Source: an uncultured Collinsella sp.
GTDB taxonomy: Bacteria > Actinomycetota > Coriobacteriia > Coriobacteriales > Coriobacteriaceae
Reading direction: 5' to 3'
Length of the DNA stretch: 14,378 nt
NCBI GenBank assembly: GCA_934658705.1
Contig: CAKUHP010000032.1
Span: 1 to 14,378, forward strand
Shown here: positions 8,901 through 14,087 of the stretch, piece by piece
Layout of the letters: each line of letters begins with the position of its first letter
How positions within the stretch are numbered: position 1 is the first letter of the stretch
Notes under the pieces: model-generated
Told to the model about the DNA's origin: nothing
The model's input: the letters and a program-made list of their open reading frames with translations, nothing else
The model's database searches: none
Program-made: the position numbers and the translations under genes

Positions 8901-9271
8901 TCGTCAAAGCGATGTGGAATAAACGGCGTGACATCGGCGCCAAACGTGCGCAGCGCCTCGGTTAACAGACAGGTCGACGTGATGCCGTCAACGTCAAAAT
9001 CGCCAAAGACGGCAATGCGCTCGTGGTTGCGAATGGCGTGCTCGATGCGGTCGGCAACGACCGACATACCCGGGATAATGAGCGGGTCCGCCCAGTCGCG
9101 ATCGAGCGAAGGCGTCAAAAACAGCTGGCCCTCCTCGATGGAGCCAATGCCATGCGCAACCATAATGCGCGCCACCAGCCCGGGTATGCCCAGGCCGGCC
9201 GAAAGCTCCTTTTCGAGCTCGGAATTTTGCTGAGCGACCGCCCAGCGATGCGTCGTCTTAAGCGATGACAT
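5984..9271 (-). CDS. recJ: RecJ single-strand exonuclease joined to an SF2 (RecQ-like) helicase
   Basis: A 1095-aa protein, nearly twice the length of a minimal RecJ. Residues ~1-570 form a complete RecJ: DHH motifs GDFDVDG (91-96), Asp149 (TVDNG), DHHE (172-175), Asp237 (VSDMMPL), RLNAAGRM (290-297), the DHHA1 signature GGHAGAVG (418-425) and an OB-like region to ~570. Residues ~606-965 form an SF2 helicase: Walker A MGTGRGKS (646-653), YPLRALVADQ, TTPEF (728-732), DEAH (752-755), AATATA, STSAFGEGVNLPD (~899-911) and QMSGRAGRDG (929-938). No RecQ zinc-binding or HRDC domain is visible. The last ~130 residues (ERDELVTLYRAL, IFEELGF, ending KVNRPI) resemble, from memory, the C-terminal extension of Firmicutes RecJ. 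Expected to unwind and 5'-to-3' degrade DNA in recombinational repair. I chose the ATG at 9271 because GGGGGTG lies 7 nt upstream and RecJ homology begins there; an in-frame GTG at 9316 lacks a ribosome site. Confidence 0.93.
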   Translation of the reverse strand: MSSLKTTHRWAVAQQNSELEKELSAGLGIPGLVARIMVAHGIGSIEEGQLFLTPSLDRDWADPLIIPGMSVVADRIEHAIRNHERIAVFGDFDVDGITSTCLLTEALRTFGADVTPFIPHRFDEGYGLSRAALDRVNELAHPQLIVTVDNGIAAKEEVSYLESLGIDLVVTDHHEPSDQVPQGVPLTDPKLEDEGPSRELAGAGVALKLVQVLGERLGKPSYWRSLIEVAALGTVSDMMPLTPENRALVAEGIQQMRVTARPGYIALAALAKADLSSITADGLSFSLIPRLNAAGRMADPKLALDLLLARDPIEASALAAELEEINRQRREIEAELTRDAMAKVEETYDGGRAIVVGGEGWHEGVKGIVASRLTNRYHVPALLFSIEDGIARGSGRSVGKVNLFDAVERCSDLLIRRGGHAGAVGVTIEASKLDEFRRRLSAVLSELPAEDFEDTDEVAATVDLSELNIETIEQISRLEPFGQGNKVPLLAAEGVTMCDRAVVGKTGEHMRFVATDGAASVPAIMFRVPQIDKLINCDSAVDLVFEAVAEHWQGRVKPKLMIKDVLVRDTAAPSVDDPACELRRGVQPADSGLRLESRKRETLAQLSYTELTRSLIHSFIGSNQPHRAQVEALEALADHQSVLAVMGTGRGKSLIFHVHAAREAVLRGRASIFVYPLRALVADQAYHLSSTMAAFGIGVGVLTGETVEAARDDVFAGLASGRTGIVLTTPEFLSIHRDRFARSGRIGFVVIDEAHHAGLAKGGDRSAYLDMPDILKALGDPVVMAATATATAPVVAELARVLPITRTVVDETVRENLQLEDDRDLASRENRLVSIVAMGEKTVIYVNSRDQSVALAKTLRKRVPDCATRIAFYNAGLARSDRRRVEEAFRDGSLSCIVSTSAFGEGVNLPDIRHVVLYHMPFGAIEFNQMSGRAGRDGQPAVIHLLYSSRDARINERLLDCYAPERDELVTLYRALQTMWRSNRGKTGDDSFSASDIDIAQMCLAIDARTPVDERSVESGLGIFEELGFCRVLGFDDTRRIAMAENPGRVQLSRSIRYLEGLRSRMEFSAFRSWALDSCASDMLAKVNRPIVPRA

Positions 9272-9323
9272 AGGCGCCCACCCCCGATAGGGGCAGGTCG
9301 CCGCGATACCTCTCACGGTTCAT
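9258..9323 (-). CDS. possible 21-residue leader peptide overlapping the recJ start
   Basis: An ATG at 9323 has AGAGGA 9 nt upstream and opens a 21-codon frame (MNRERYRGDLP...) that ends in TAA at 9258-9260, 14 bases inside recJ. The recJ ribosome site GGGGGTG lies within this small frame and four of its Gs can pair with CCCC in a 12-nt hairpin at 9282-9293. A ribosome reading the leader would open that hairpin. I recognise no homologue; it may be a chance frame, but the good ribosome site and overlap suit translational coupling. Confidence 0.3.
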   Translation of the reverse strand: MNRERYRGDLPLSGVGAYVIA

Positions 9324-9343
9324 AGCAATGAGTCCTCTGTGTA

Positions 9344-9385
9344 TGCCCGCTTCGGCAGGCAGATCTGTTGAACGGATTTATTATA
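9344..9385 (-). promoter_or_regulatory. recJ operon promoter (-10) and leader hairpin
   Basis: On the minus strand a perfect TATAAT occupies 9385-9380, about 57 nt before the leader ATG and 110 nt before recJ. No good -35 is found 16-18 nt further up (CGTTTT-like), so activity is inferred from the -10 alone. Between it and the ribosome site, 9361-9344 folds into a 7-bp stem with one mismatch and a 4-nt loop. This is the only promoter-like site seen for recJ-rel-hydrolase. Confidence 0.4.
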
Positions 9386-9546
9386 CCGTGCAGTGCGGAC
9401 GCAAAACGTCACAGTGCGCCGCGGTTTCGGCAAACGATAACGGTAATGCCCTCGAAATAATTAGGCGTTTCTGCCGCACGGACGCATGCGAGCGTCTAGC
9501 ATATCCATTCAAACGGATTCGCGAGCAAAGGGAGTCACAAGGACAT

Positions 9547-10545
9547 ATGAAGCAATGGGTTGGACTGGGAAAATTCCTCGCGGGGCACATGCAGATCATC
9601 GTTCCGATTTGCGTGGCGCTCGGCGTGCTCTTTCCCCAGCAGATCGGCGTGCTCAAGCCTATCGTCCCCACCCTGTTTGCCTTCATGACGTTTCAGGGCG
9701 CGCTCAGCAACACCTTTCATCAGGTGGCCGAGGTATTCCGTCGTCCGCTGCACCTAATCTTGGCGCTGCTCGTCTCGGCGGTGCTTATCCCTATCGCAGC
9801 CTATGTCATGGGATCGTTATTCTTTGGCTCCAACCCCAACCTTGTCTGCGGCATCGTGCTCGAGTACAGCGTACCCGTGGCAGTCACCGCCTTTATGTGG
9901 ATCAGCATGTTCGGCGGCAACGGCCCGCTTGCGCTCACCATTATCCTGACGTCCTCGGTCATCTCGCCCGTCACGATTCCGCTCACGCTTAAGCTCCTGC
10001 TGGGCGCCACCGTCTCGATCGACGTACCGAGCATGATGCAGAACATGGCCTTTATGATTGCCATCCCCGCCGTGCTCGGCATCGTCATCAACGAGCTCAC
10101 GCGCGGCTGGGGGCACGATAAGCTCTCCCCCGCGCTCTCGCCCGCCTGCAAGTTCATGATGATGGGCGTCATCGCGTCAAACTCCACCGCCATGAGCGAG
10201 TACGTGCTGCACATGAATATTGAGCGCCTGGAAGTCGCGCTCTTTATCCTGGTGTTCGCCATCAGCGGCTTTATCATCGGCATCTTGGTCGCCCGCGCCC
10301 TGCACCTACCGTATGGCGAGACAACCACCATGTGCTTTACCTGCGGCATGCGCAATATCTCCTCGGGCGCCGTCATCGCCACGCAGTATTTTCCCGGCGA
10401 AGTCGTGTTTCCCGTCATGTGTGGCACGTTGTTTCAGCAGGTGCTCGCCTCGCTCATCGGGCATCTTTTTGAACGGCTGACCGGCGAGGAGCGCGCTGCT
10501 CAGCGCAAGCAAGTCGAGGCTGGCCGCGACGCGATGGCACGCTAG
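9547..10545 (+). CDS. bile acid:sodium symporter family transporter (BASS)
   Basis: A 332-aa integral membrane protein with about nine or ten hydrophobic segments (for example 15-30, 38-52, 69-93, 100-122, 127-150, 163-183, 200-216, 228-250, 285-306). It carries family marks: FMTFQGALSN near the N-terminus, a polar break in SVPVAVTAFMW, and the unwound-helix signature TCGMRNISSGAVIA at 265-278. The family carries bile acids, pantoate, pyruvate or other organic anions with sodium; the substrate cannot be read from the sequence, and in non-host bacteria it is often not a bile acid. The ATG at 9547 is chosen because AAGGGAG and AAGGA lie just upstream and the first membrane helix follows; an upstream frame extension to 9328 has no membrane-protein character. 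The gene diverges from recJ and converges on the DUF4931 gene. Confidence 0.9.
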   Translation: MKQWVGLGKFLAGHMQIIVPICVALGVLFPQQIGVLKPIVPTLFAFMTFQGALSNTFHQVAEVFRRPLHLILALLVSAVLIPIAAYVMGSLFFGSNPNLVCGIVLEYSVPVAVTAFMWISMFGGNGPLALTIILTSSVISPVTIPLTLKLLLGATVSIDVPSMMQNMAFMIAIPAVLGIVINELTRGWGHDKLSPALSPACKFMMMGVIASNSTAMSEYVLHMNIERLEVALFILVFAISGFIIGILVARALHLPYGETTTMCFTCGMRNISSGAVIATQYFPGEVVFPVMCGTLFQQVLASLIGHLFERLTGEERAAQRKQVEAGRDAMAR

Positions 10546-10547
10546 GC

Positions 10548-10585
10548 CATCCGCATTGCGCGGATGCTCGCTTTGCTACGCGAGC
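10548..10585. terminator. convergent-gene hairpins, weak terminator
   Basis: Two adjacent stems lie between the convergent transporter and DUF4931 genes: CATCCGC-N5-GCGGATG (10548-10566) and GCTCGC-N8-GCGAGC (10566-10585). The second covers the DUF4931 stop codon. Neither is followed by a real U-tract, so terminator function in either direction is only inferred from position. Confidence 0.35.
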
Positions 10586-11373
10586 GCTTCCAGATGCGTG
10601 CGCAGGCATTCCGCGTCGATATCGAGTGTGGTCTCGGCATTGACCTGGGCCAGACGATAGCCCACAAAGTAGGGCGATACCACCCAACGCGGAAGTGCCT
10701 TGACGATGGTTCGACCGCCCATGTGGTAGAAGAACAAGTTGTACGACTCCGCGCGACCGCCGTGGTGCTCGTGCAGGATATAGCGCAGGGCAATCTGAAT
10801 CGCATCGGCAAATAGACTGGCCTCGACTTGGTCGCGCGCGTCGTCGCTGGTGGCGATTCCCTGTGGGGCCGAGACATTGACCTCAAAGAAGCCCATGATC
10901 GGCTCGGTCGAGATATTGACCGCGACCCTTCCCCGCTGCCAGACATCGATGCCCTCAAAGTTGGCGGAGGTCAGCGCCGCGTAGCCGTCCTCCTGCTCCA
11001 AGCCCACAATCTGCATGTGCGGGTGCACCAGGCTGCCGCCCGAAAGCGGGCCCCTGTTCTTATACATGAGCACACTGCGGTACTGTTGGGAATCGATCAT
11101 CTGCTGCCAACAGCCCAGGGCAAACCGCATCACATGATGCAGCTCGTCCGGCGCATAGGTCACCAGGTCGGCGTCATGGTCGGCAGATTCGATAAGCACG
11201 GTTTGGCGGGTGGCACGCAAGGTCTTGAACTTATTCTCGAGCCAGATGCAGTCACCATCGCGCTGGATGATGTTGACGAGCCCCTCCGTGTCGCAAAAGG
11301 GGCACGCAGTACCGGGGCGGCGGTTGTCGTCGGGCTTGCCACTCGCCTGCTGAACATCGAATACAAGTGCCAC
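10576..11373 (-). CDS. GalT/HIT-like protein (DUF4931 type)
   Basis: A 265-aa protein related to galactose-1-phosphate uridylyltransferase and the HIT superfamily. It shows a zinc-type CPFC (Cys24, Cys27) and the nucleotidyl-transfer motif VHPHMQ with His117, His119 and Gln121, corresponding to the HPHxQ active site of GalT. NKFKTLR (48-54) and KNRGPLSGGSLVHPH are also GalT-like. It is shorter than canonical GalT (about 350 aa) and no galactose operon genes lie nearby, so a general nucleotide-sugar or nucleoside phosphate transferase/hydrolase is as likely. It starts with GTG; GGAGGTG lies 7 nt upstream, inside the 3' end of cutC, and only 3 nt separate the two genes, so translation is probably coupled. 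Confidence 0.82.
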   Translation of the reverse strand: MALVFDVQQASGKPDDNRRPGTACPFCDTEGLVNIIQRDGDCIWLENKFKTLRATRQTVLIESADHDADLVTYAPDELHHVMRFALGCWQQMIDSQQYRSVLMYKNRGPLSGGSLVHPHMQIVGLEQEDGYAALTSANFEGIDVWQRGRVAVNISTEPIMGFFEVNVSAPQGIATSDDARDQVEASLFADAIQIALRYILHEHHGGRAESYNLFFYHMGGRTIVKALPRWVVSPYFVGYRLAQVNAETTLDIDAECLRTHLEALA

Positions 11374-11376
11374 GGG

Positions 11377-12054
11377 TTACACCTCCAGCGGCACGATCTT
11401 GGTGCCATGGAGCTCGGACACACCCAGTTTCGCCGCAACCACATCGCGGTTGGCCGCGGTAATGCCACCGCCGGGAAGGATGGTCAAACGATCGCCCGCA
11501 TACTCGATTAAACAAGCCAGGTTTTCGAAGTTGTCCTCGATCGGCGTACCGGCAGCACCACCGTGCGTCAGAATGCGCGTGACGCCGCAGTCGGCGAGCG
11601 TATCAATGGCATCGAGCTGAGCCTCAGGCGAGAGCTGATCAAACGCCATGTGGAAAGTGATGTCGATGGGCTCGCGTTTGCACTCCTCGGTCGCGCAGCC
11701 CGCAGCCATCACAAGGGCGCCGAGGGCGAGCTCGTCGAGCGCCCATCCGCCGGCACAGGGCTTGCAGCATCCAAAGACCAGGCCATCGACGCCGGCGCTC
11801 ACGGCAAGGCCCAGGTCCATCTCCATCATGCGCAACTCGTCCTGGTTGTAATGAAAGTCGCCACCGCGCGGACGGATCATACACATCACTTGCGCGTCAT
11901 GCTCGTGAGCGTAGCCGACCGTAGCGCTGATAACGCCGGCGGAAGGCGTGGTGCCACCGACGGCGAGGTTGTCACACAGCTCAATGCGCCCCGCACCGGC
12001 CTCGATGGCCGCCGGCACTCGCTCAAAGTTCTCGGCACAAAACTCGTACAGCAT
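11377..12054 (-). CDS. cutC: CutC family protein
   Basis: A 225-aa TIM-barrel protein of the CutC family. Family marks: RIELCDNLAVGGTTPS (23-38), MIRPRGGDFHYNQDE (59-73), FHMAFD (134-139), ILTHGGA (161-167) and ILPGGGI (192-198). The family was named for copper tolerance in E. coli, but copper binding is doubtful and its biochemical role is unsettled; the barrel and phosphate-binding loop suggest an enzyme. The protein is Cys-rich, including CCKPC at 96-100, which is not a conserved family site that I know. The ATG at 12054 follows GGGGG by 7 nt and matches the usual N-terminus; an upstream in-frame start at 12111 would add 19 unrelated residues. It heads a two-gene transcript with the DUF4931 gene. 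Confidence 0.9.
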   Translation of the reverse strand: MLYEFCAENFERVPAAIEAGAGRIELCDNLAVGGTTPSAGVISATVGYAHEHDAQVMCMIRPRGGDFHYNQDELRMMEMDLGLAVSAGVDGLVFGCCKPCAGGWALDELALGALVMAAGCATEECKREPIDITFHMAFDQLSPEAQLDAIDTLADCGVTRILTHGGAAGTPIEDNFENLACLIEYAGDRLTILPGGGITAANRDVVAAKLGVSELHGTKIVPLEV

Positions 12055-12112
12055 AGATAGGCCCCCAAAGACAGCAGATGTTTTCCGACGGGCATTGTCA
12101 CACATCCCCATG

Positions 12113-12181
12113 AAGTTGCGGTGGAATAGGGACTGTTTTGGCGTCTAGAGCCCCCATTTAGTCCCTATTTCACCGCAACTT
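12113..12181. repeat. 69-bp inverted-repeat element (MITE/REP-like)
   Basis: Arms of 22 bp at 12113-12134 (begins AAGTTGCGGTGG) and 12160-12181 match with a single mismatch, around a 25-nt centre that contains TCTAGA. It lies between cutC and the padR operon with no open reading frame. The arm sequence is unlike the neighbouring coding DNA in composition. A short non-autonomous mobile repeat is the most likely nature. Confidence 0.6.
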
Positions 12182-12184
12182 AAA

Positions 12185-12218
12185 GGAGTGCCGACCGAAA
12201 TGGTCAGCACCCCTTTTT
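12185..12218 (+). terminator. Rho-independent terminator, plus strand
   Basis: GTGCCGACC and GGTCAGCAC close on a GAAA loop with one mismatch, flanked by a GG/CC extension, and TTTTT follows at 12214-12218. This is a canonical terminator read on the plus strand. No plus-strand gene ends here: cutC runs the other way. It may terminate transcription of the repeat element or readthrough from the convergent side. Confidence 0.55.
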
Positions 12219-12229
12219 GCTGTATAGAA

Positions 12230-12287
12230 GTAGTCGTTGGGGACGTTCTTAAACGACTAGTCATTCAAGAACGTCCCCAACGACTAC
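12230..12287. repeat. 58-bp near-perfect palindrome (REP-like)
   Basis: Arms of 21 bp at 12230-12250 (begins GTAGTCGTTGGGGACG) and 12267-12287 match exactly. The 16-nt centre is itself a palindrome around GACTAGTC, so 27 of 29 base pairs form across the whole element. The 5' GTAG recalls the tetranucleotide at the foot of REP sequences moved by REP-associated Y1 transposases; no such transposase lies in the window. Confidence 0.65.
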
Positions 12288-12295
12288 GACAACTG

Positions 12296-12344
12296 TTGGC
12301 ATCATATACTATGTGTCATATAGTAGGTGTTACACAGTATACTA
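12296..12344 (+). promoter_or_regulatory. padR operon promoter with AT-rich operator half-sites
   Basis: TTGGCA (12296-12301) and TATAGT (12319-12324) are spaced by exactly 17 nt, each differing from consensus at one base. The -10 lies inside the inverted repeat TACTAT-N7-ATAGTA (12307-12325). TATACTA occurs at 12305-12311 and again at 12338-12344, 33 bp apart. This fits PadR-type autorepression, since PadR proteins bind AT-rich dyads over their own promoters; the binding itself is inferred. Confidence 0.6.
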
Positions 12345-12361
12345 CGAAAGGAGGTGTGCGG

Positions 12362-12682
12362 ATGGAGGCACAGATGAAGCGCGGCTTCCTCGAGGCCTGC
12401 GTACTCGCGGCCGTCTCGGGCGAGGAATCCTACGGCTATCAGATCGTGAAGGACGTGCCCGCGAGCATGGGGCTCACGGAGTCCACGCTCTATCCGTTGC
12501 TCAAGCGCCTGGAGAAGGCGGGGTGCATCACGGCGCGCTCCGCCGAGCACAACGGGCGGCTGCGAAGGTACTACCGCATCACGGACACCGGGCATGAGCG
12601 TATCGCCGAGTTCCTCGCCGAATGGCCATCCGTGCAGGAGATCTACCGTTACGTGAAGGGAGCGCACCATGACGCGCGATGA
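12362..12682 (+). CDS. PadR family transcriptional regulator
   Basis: A 106-aa regulator made almost entirely of the PadR winged-helix domain. Visible are the N-terminal helix (KRGFLEACVLAAV), ESYGYQIVKDV (33-43 approx.), the recognition helix LTESTLYPLLKRLEKAG and the wing NGRLRRYYRITDTG. The short length fits subfamily 2, in which a single C-terminal helix dimerises. The ATG at 12362 is chosen because AAAGGAGG lies 7 nt upstream; the open frame continues upstream through the promoter without PadR similarity. Its stop overlaps the next gene by 14 nt, so translation is coupled to the HAAS gene. Regulators of this type usually control their own operon, and half-sites cover the promoter here. 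Confidence 0.93.
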   Translation: MEAQMKRGFLEACVLAAVSGEESYGYQIVKDVPASMGLTESTLYPLLKRLEKAGCITARSAEHNGRLRRYYRITDTGHERIAEFLAEWPSVQEIYRYVKGAHHDAR

Positions 12683-13301
12683 GTTCTTGAACCGGCTGGG
12701 CGAGCTTCTGGCCTGCCTGCCGGCAGATCAGATAAAGGAAACGCAGGAGTTCTACGCGGAGGTCATCGCCGACCGTATGGAGGACGGCATGACGGAGGCC
12801 GAGGCTGTGGCCGCCATGGGCACGCTCGGTGAGGTCGCCGAGGCAACGCTCGACGAACTGCCCGCCGTGCCGCGCGCAATTGCGAGGACCAAGCGCAAGA
12901 GCACGGCGCTTCTATGGGCGCTCGCCATCGTGGGCTCTCCGGTATGGATTCCGCTGCTGCTCGCGTTCGTCGCCGTTGCCGCTACGGTCTACATCTGCAT
13001 TTGGGTTCTTGCGCTCTGCGTGTGGATCGTGGCCGCGGCATTCGGGGGCGCGGGCGTGGTGGGGCTCCTGTTCGCCGTGGACGGCATCATTATCGTGCAT
13101 GTTCCGTACGTTTTAACCTCGATGGGAATGGGATTCGCTTCCATCGGTGTGGCGCTTCTCGCGGGAGCCGGCGCCTGGACGGCGTCCAAGCAAATCGCGC
13201 GCCTCTCTGCCCTTTGGGCGAAGAAAGCCGTTTCGCCCTTCTGGAAAGATCGAGGCAATAAGAGCCGCAGGGTCGCTGAAGCGGCGCCGCTCACGGCATA
13301 G
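12669..13301 (+). CDS. HAAS/DUF1700 membrane protein
   Basis: A 210-aa protein with an N-terminal HAAS-type helical domain (~1-65: MTRDEFLNRLGELL, FYAEVIADRMEDGMTEAEAVAAMG, a pattern of short helices) followed by about four hydrophobic segments between ~78 and 185 and a basic C-terminal tail (KDRGNKSRRV), probably cytoplasmic. Genes of this family are typically found next to PadR regulators and are thought to act in envelope-related signalling; the exact role is unknown. AAGGGAG lies 7 nt before the ATG, inside the end of padR. The partner downstream, a DUF4097-like gene, is broken, so the usual three-gene set is incomplete here. Confidence 0.85.
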   Translation: MTRDEFLNRLGELLACLPADQIKETQEFYAEVIADRMEDGMTEAEAVAAMGTLGEVAEATLDELPAVPRAIARTKRKSTALLWALAIVGSPVWIPLLLAFVAVAATVYICIWVLALCVWIVAAAFGGAGVVGLLFAVDGIIIVHVPYVLTSMGMGFASIGVALLAGAGAWTASKQIARLSALWAKKAVSPFWKDRGNKSRRVAEAAPLTA

Positions 13302-13315
13302 GAAGGAGTGCAAAC

Positions 13316-13579
13316 ATGTCCAGCGTAAAAAAGATTTACCTTGCCGTAGCGGGTGGGCTTGTTGCCACGGGGCTCGTCCTGGCTGCTATCGGATTTGTAG
13401 CCTCCGGCTTTAACCTCGCTGTGTTCAACACGCAGATCGACCTGCGCGATGACACCATCATTCTGGGTGGTGTTGAAATAGACGACCCGACAGGACTTCC
13501 ACTCATCGAGCAGCTTGCCGAGGTTGGCGAGATCCATATTGGATCTGCAACGACTGGTTCGTCTTCTCCTCGCACATGA
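13316..13579 (+). pseudogene. DUF4097-like third gene of the padR operon, truncated
   Basis: An 87-codon frame starting with ATG after a good GGAAGGAG site, 14 nt after the HAAS gene. It has an N-terminal membrane anchor or signal segment (KIYLAVAGGLVATGLVLAAIGFVASG) followed by FNLAVFNTQI and a short extracytoplasmic stretch to about residue 73 (IEQLAEVGEIHIG). Third genes of PadR-HAAS operons are usually DUF4097 beta-repeat proteins of 200-350 aa, so most of the protein is missing. The reading frame runs into unrelated ParB-like debris near 13545. DUF4097 assignment rests on position and N-terminal pattern, not on a recognised repeat, and is therefore moderate. Confidence 0.55.
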
Positions 13580-13581
13580 TC

Positions 13582-13739
13582 GAGCTCGTAGCAGCCATCC
13601 CCCTTCGGGCGCACCACGACGGGCGTGAGCACGCCGCGCTCGGAGCCTTTTTGCGAGACCTTCCGTCACGCTCTTCCTGCGTGGTGAACCGGTCATCGAC
13701 CGACGAGAGGCTGATGGGAATCTCTCGACTTCGGGCCAA
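13582..13739 (-). pseudogene. frameshifted ParB-like domain remnant
   Basis: Minus-strand translation gives pieces of a ParB/Spo0J-type N-terminal domain in three frames: SREIPISLSSVDDRFTTQEE (upstream), then SVTEGLAK, then RGVLTPVVVRPKGDGCYEL. The order and spacing match ParB proteins, in which IPIxL is followed by a SI/SV-xxxG-x-GVLTPVVVRP segment and YELxxGHRR. One frame change falls at the A5 run (T5 on plus, 13648-13652): with one A fewer the frame reads LAKGSERGVLTPVVV. The GHRR box and the rest of the protein are absent. Such domains occur in plasmid and integrative-element partition genes, so a lost mobile element is plausible. Confidence 0.55.
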
Positions 13740-13880
13740 TCCCGCTCACCGATCTGGTCTTCCTTCGTGATGCGCACATAAGCGAGCAGACACCGCGCAG
13801 AGCTTCAGCGCGGCCGCACTTCCACGTCTATGACGGAGGTGCCCGGCGGCATCTTGGCGATCCCCTTGTTTGCAGGCTTT

Positions 13881-14042
13881 AGCGCGTGGGGATCGCCCGC
13901 TCGGGGGCCGAGGACGGCGAGGACGGCGGCGAACCTCGCGGTGTCATTCGACATCGCGAGGTTCCCGGACCATGACCACCTGGCCTCGTACCGCGGCATA
14001 ACCCCAAGGGTGAGGAGCTTCGGCACGTCGATCAGGGCGCCC
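13881..14042 (+). pseudogene. IS110-family transposase C-terminal remnant
   Basis: A plus-strand frame without a start reads ARGPRTARTAANLAVSFDI, then FPDHDHLASYRGITPRV, then RSFGTSIRAP. This matches the C-terminal Transposase_20 part of IS110 enzymes, where PGIGPRTAA, a FPxxxHLASYxGxxP stretch and SSGTSI are typical. The serine and flanking helices that follow, and the whole DEDD N-terminal domain, are missing. Bases 13801-13880 may hold a further degraded piece, but I cannot align it. No terminal repeats are seen, as expected for IS110 relatives. Confidence 0.6.
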
Positions 14043-14059
14043 GCGCAGCGTCGGCCGGT

Positions 14060-14081
14060 CCGCCGTTCGGCAGAACGGCGG
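14060..14081 (-). terminator. hairpin after livF
   Basis: CCGCCGTTC and GAACGGCGG pair perfectly over 9 bp around a GGCA loop, 6 nt past the livF stop on the minus strand. No U-tract follows, so it is a hairpin at a transcript end rather than a proven intrinsic terminator. Confidence 0.4.
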
Positions 14082-14087
14082 AAGTCC

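Noticed and set aside
9328..9546. 73-codon upstream extension of the transporter frame
   Set aside because: No ribosome site, overlaps the recJ promoter and leader, and lacks membrane-protein character; the ATG at 9547 has a ribosome site and leads into the first helix.
10576..11373. Canonical galT of the Leloir pathway
   Set aside because: The protein is about 80 residues too short and no galK, galE or sugar transporter genes lie nearby; the DUF4931-type GalT-like family fits better.
12113..12287. CRISPR array
   Set aside because: The repeats are inverted, unequal and not regularly spaced; no direct repeat-spacer pattern and no cas genes.
12188..12361. 58-codon upstream extension of padR
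   Set aside because: It crosses the terminator, the palindrome and the padR promoter and has no PadR similarity; the ATG at 12362 has an ideal ribosome site.
13805..14026. 73-codon minus-strand frame after the padR operon
   Set aside because: The opposite strand shows clear IS110 transposase sequence, so this frame is its shadow.
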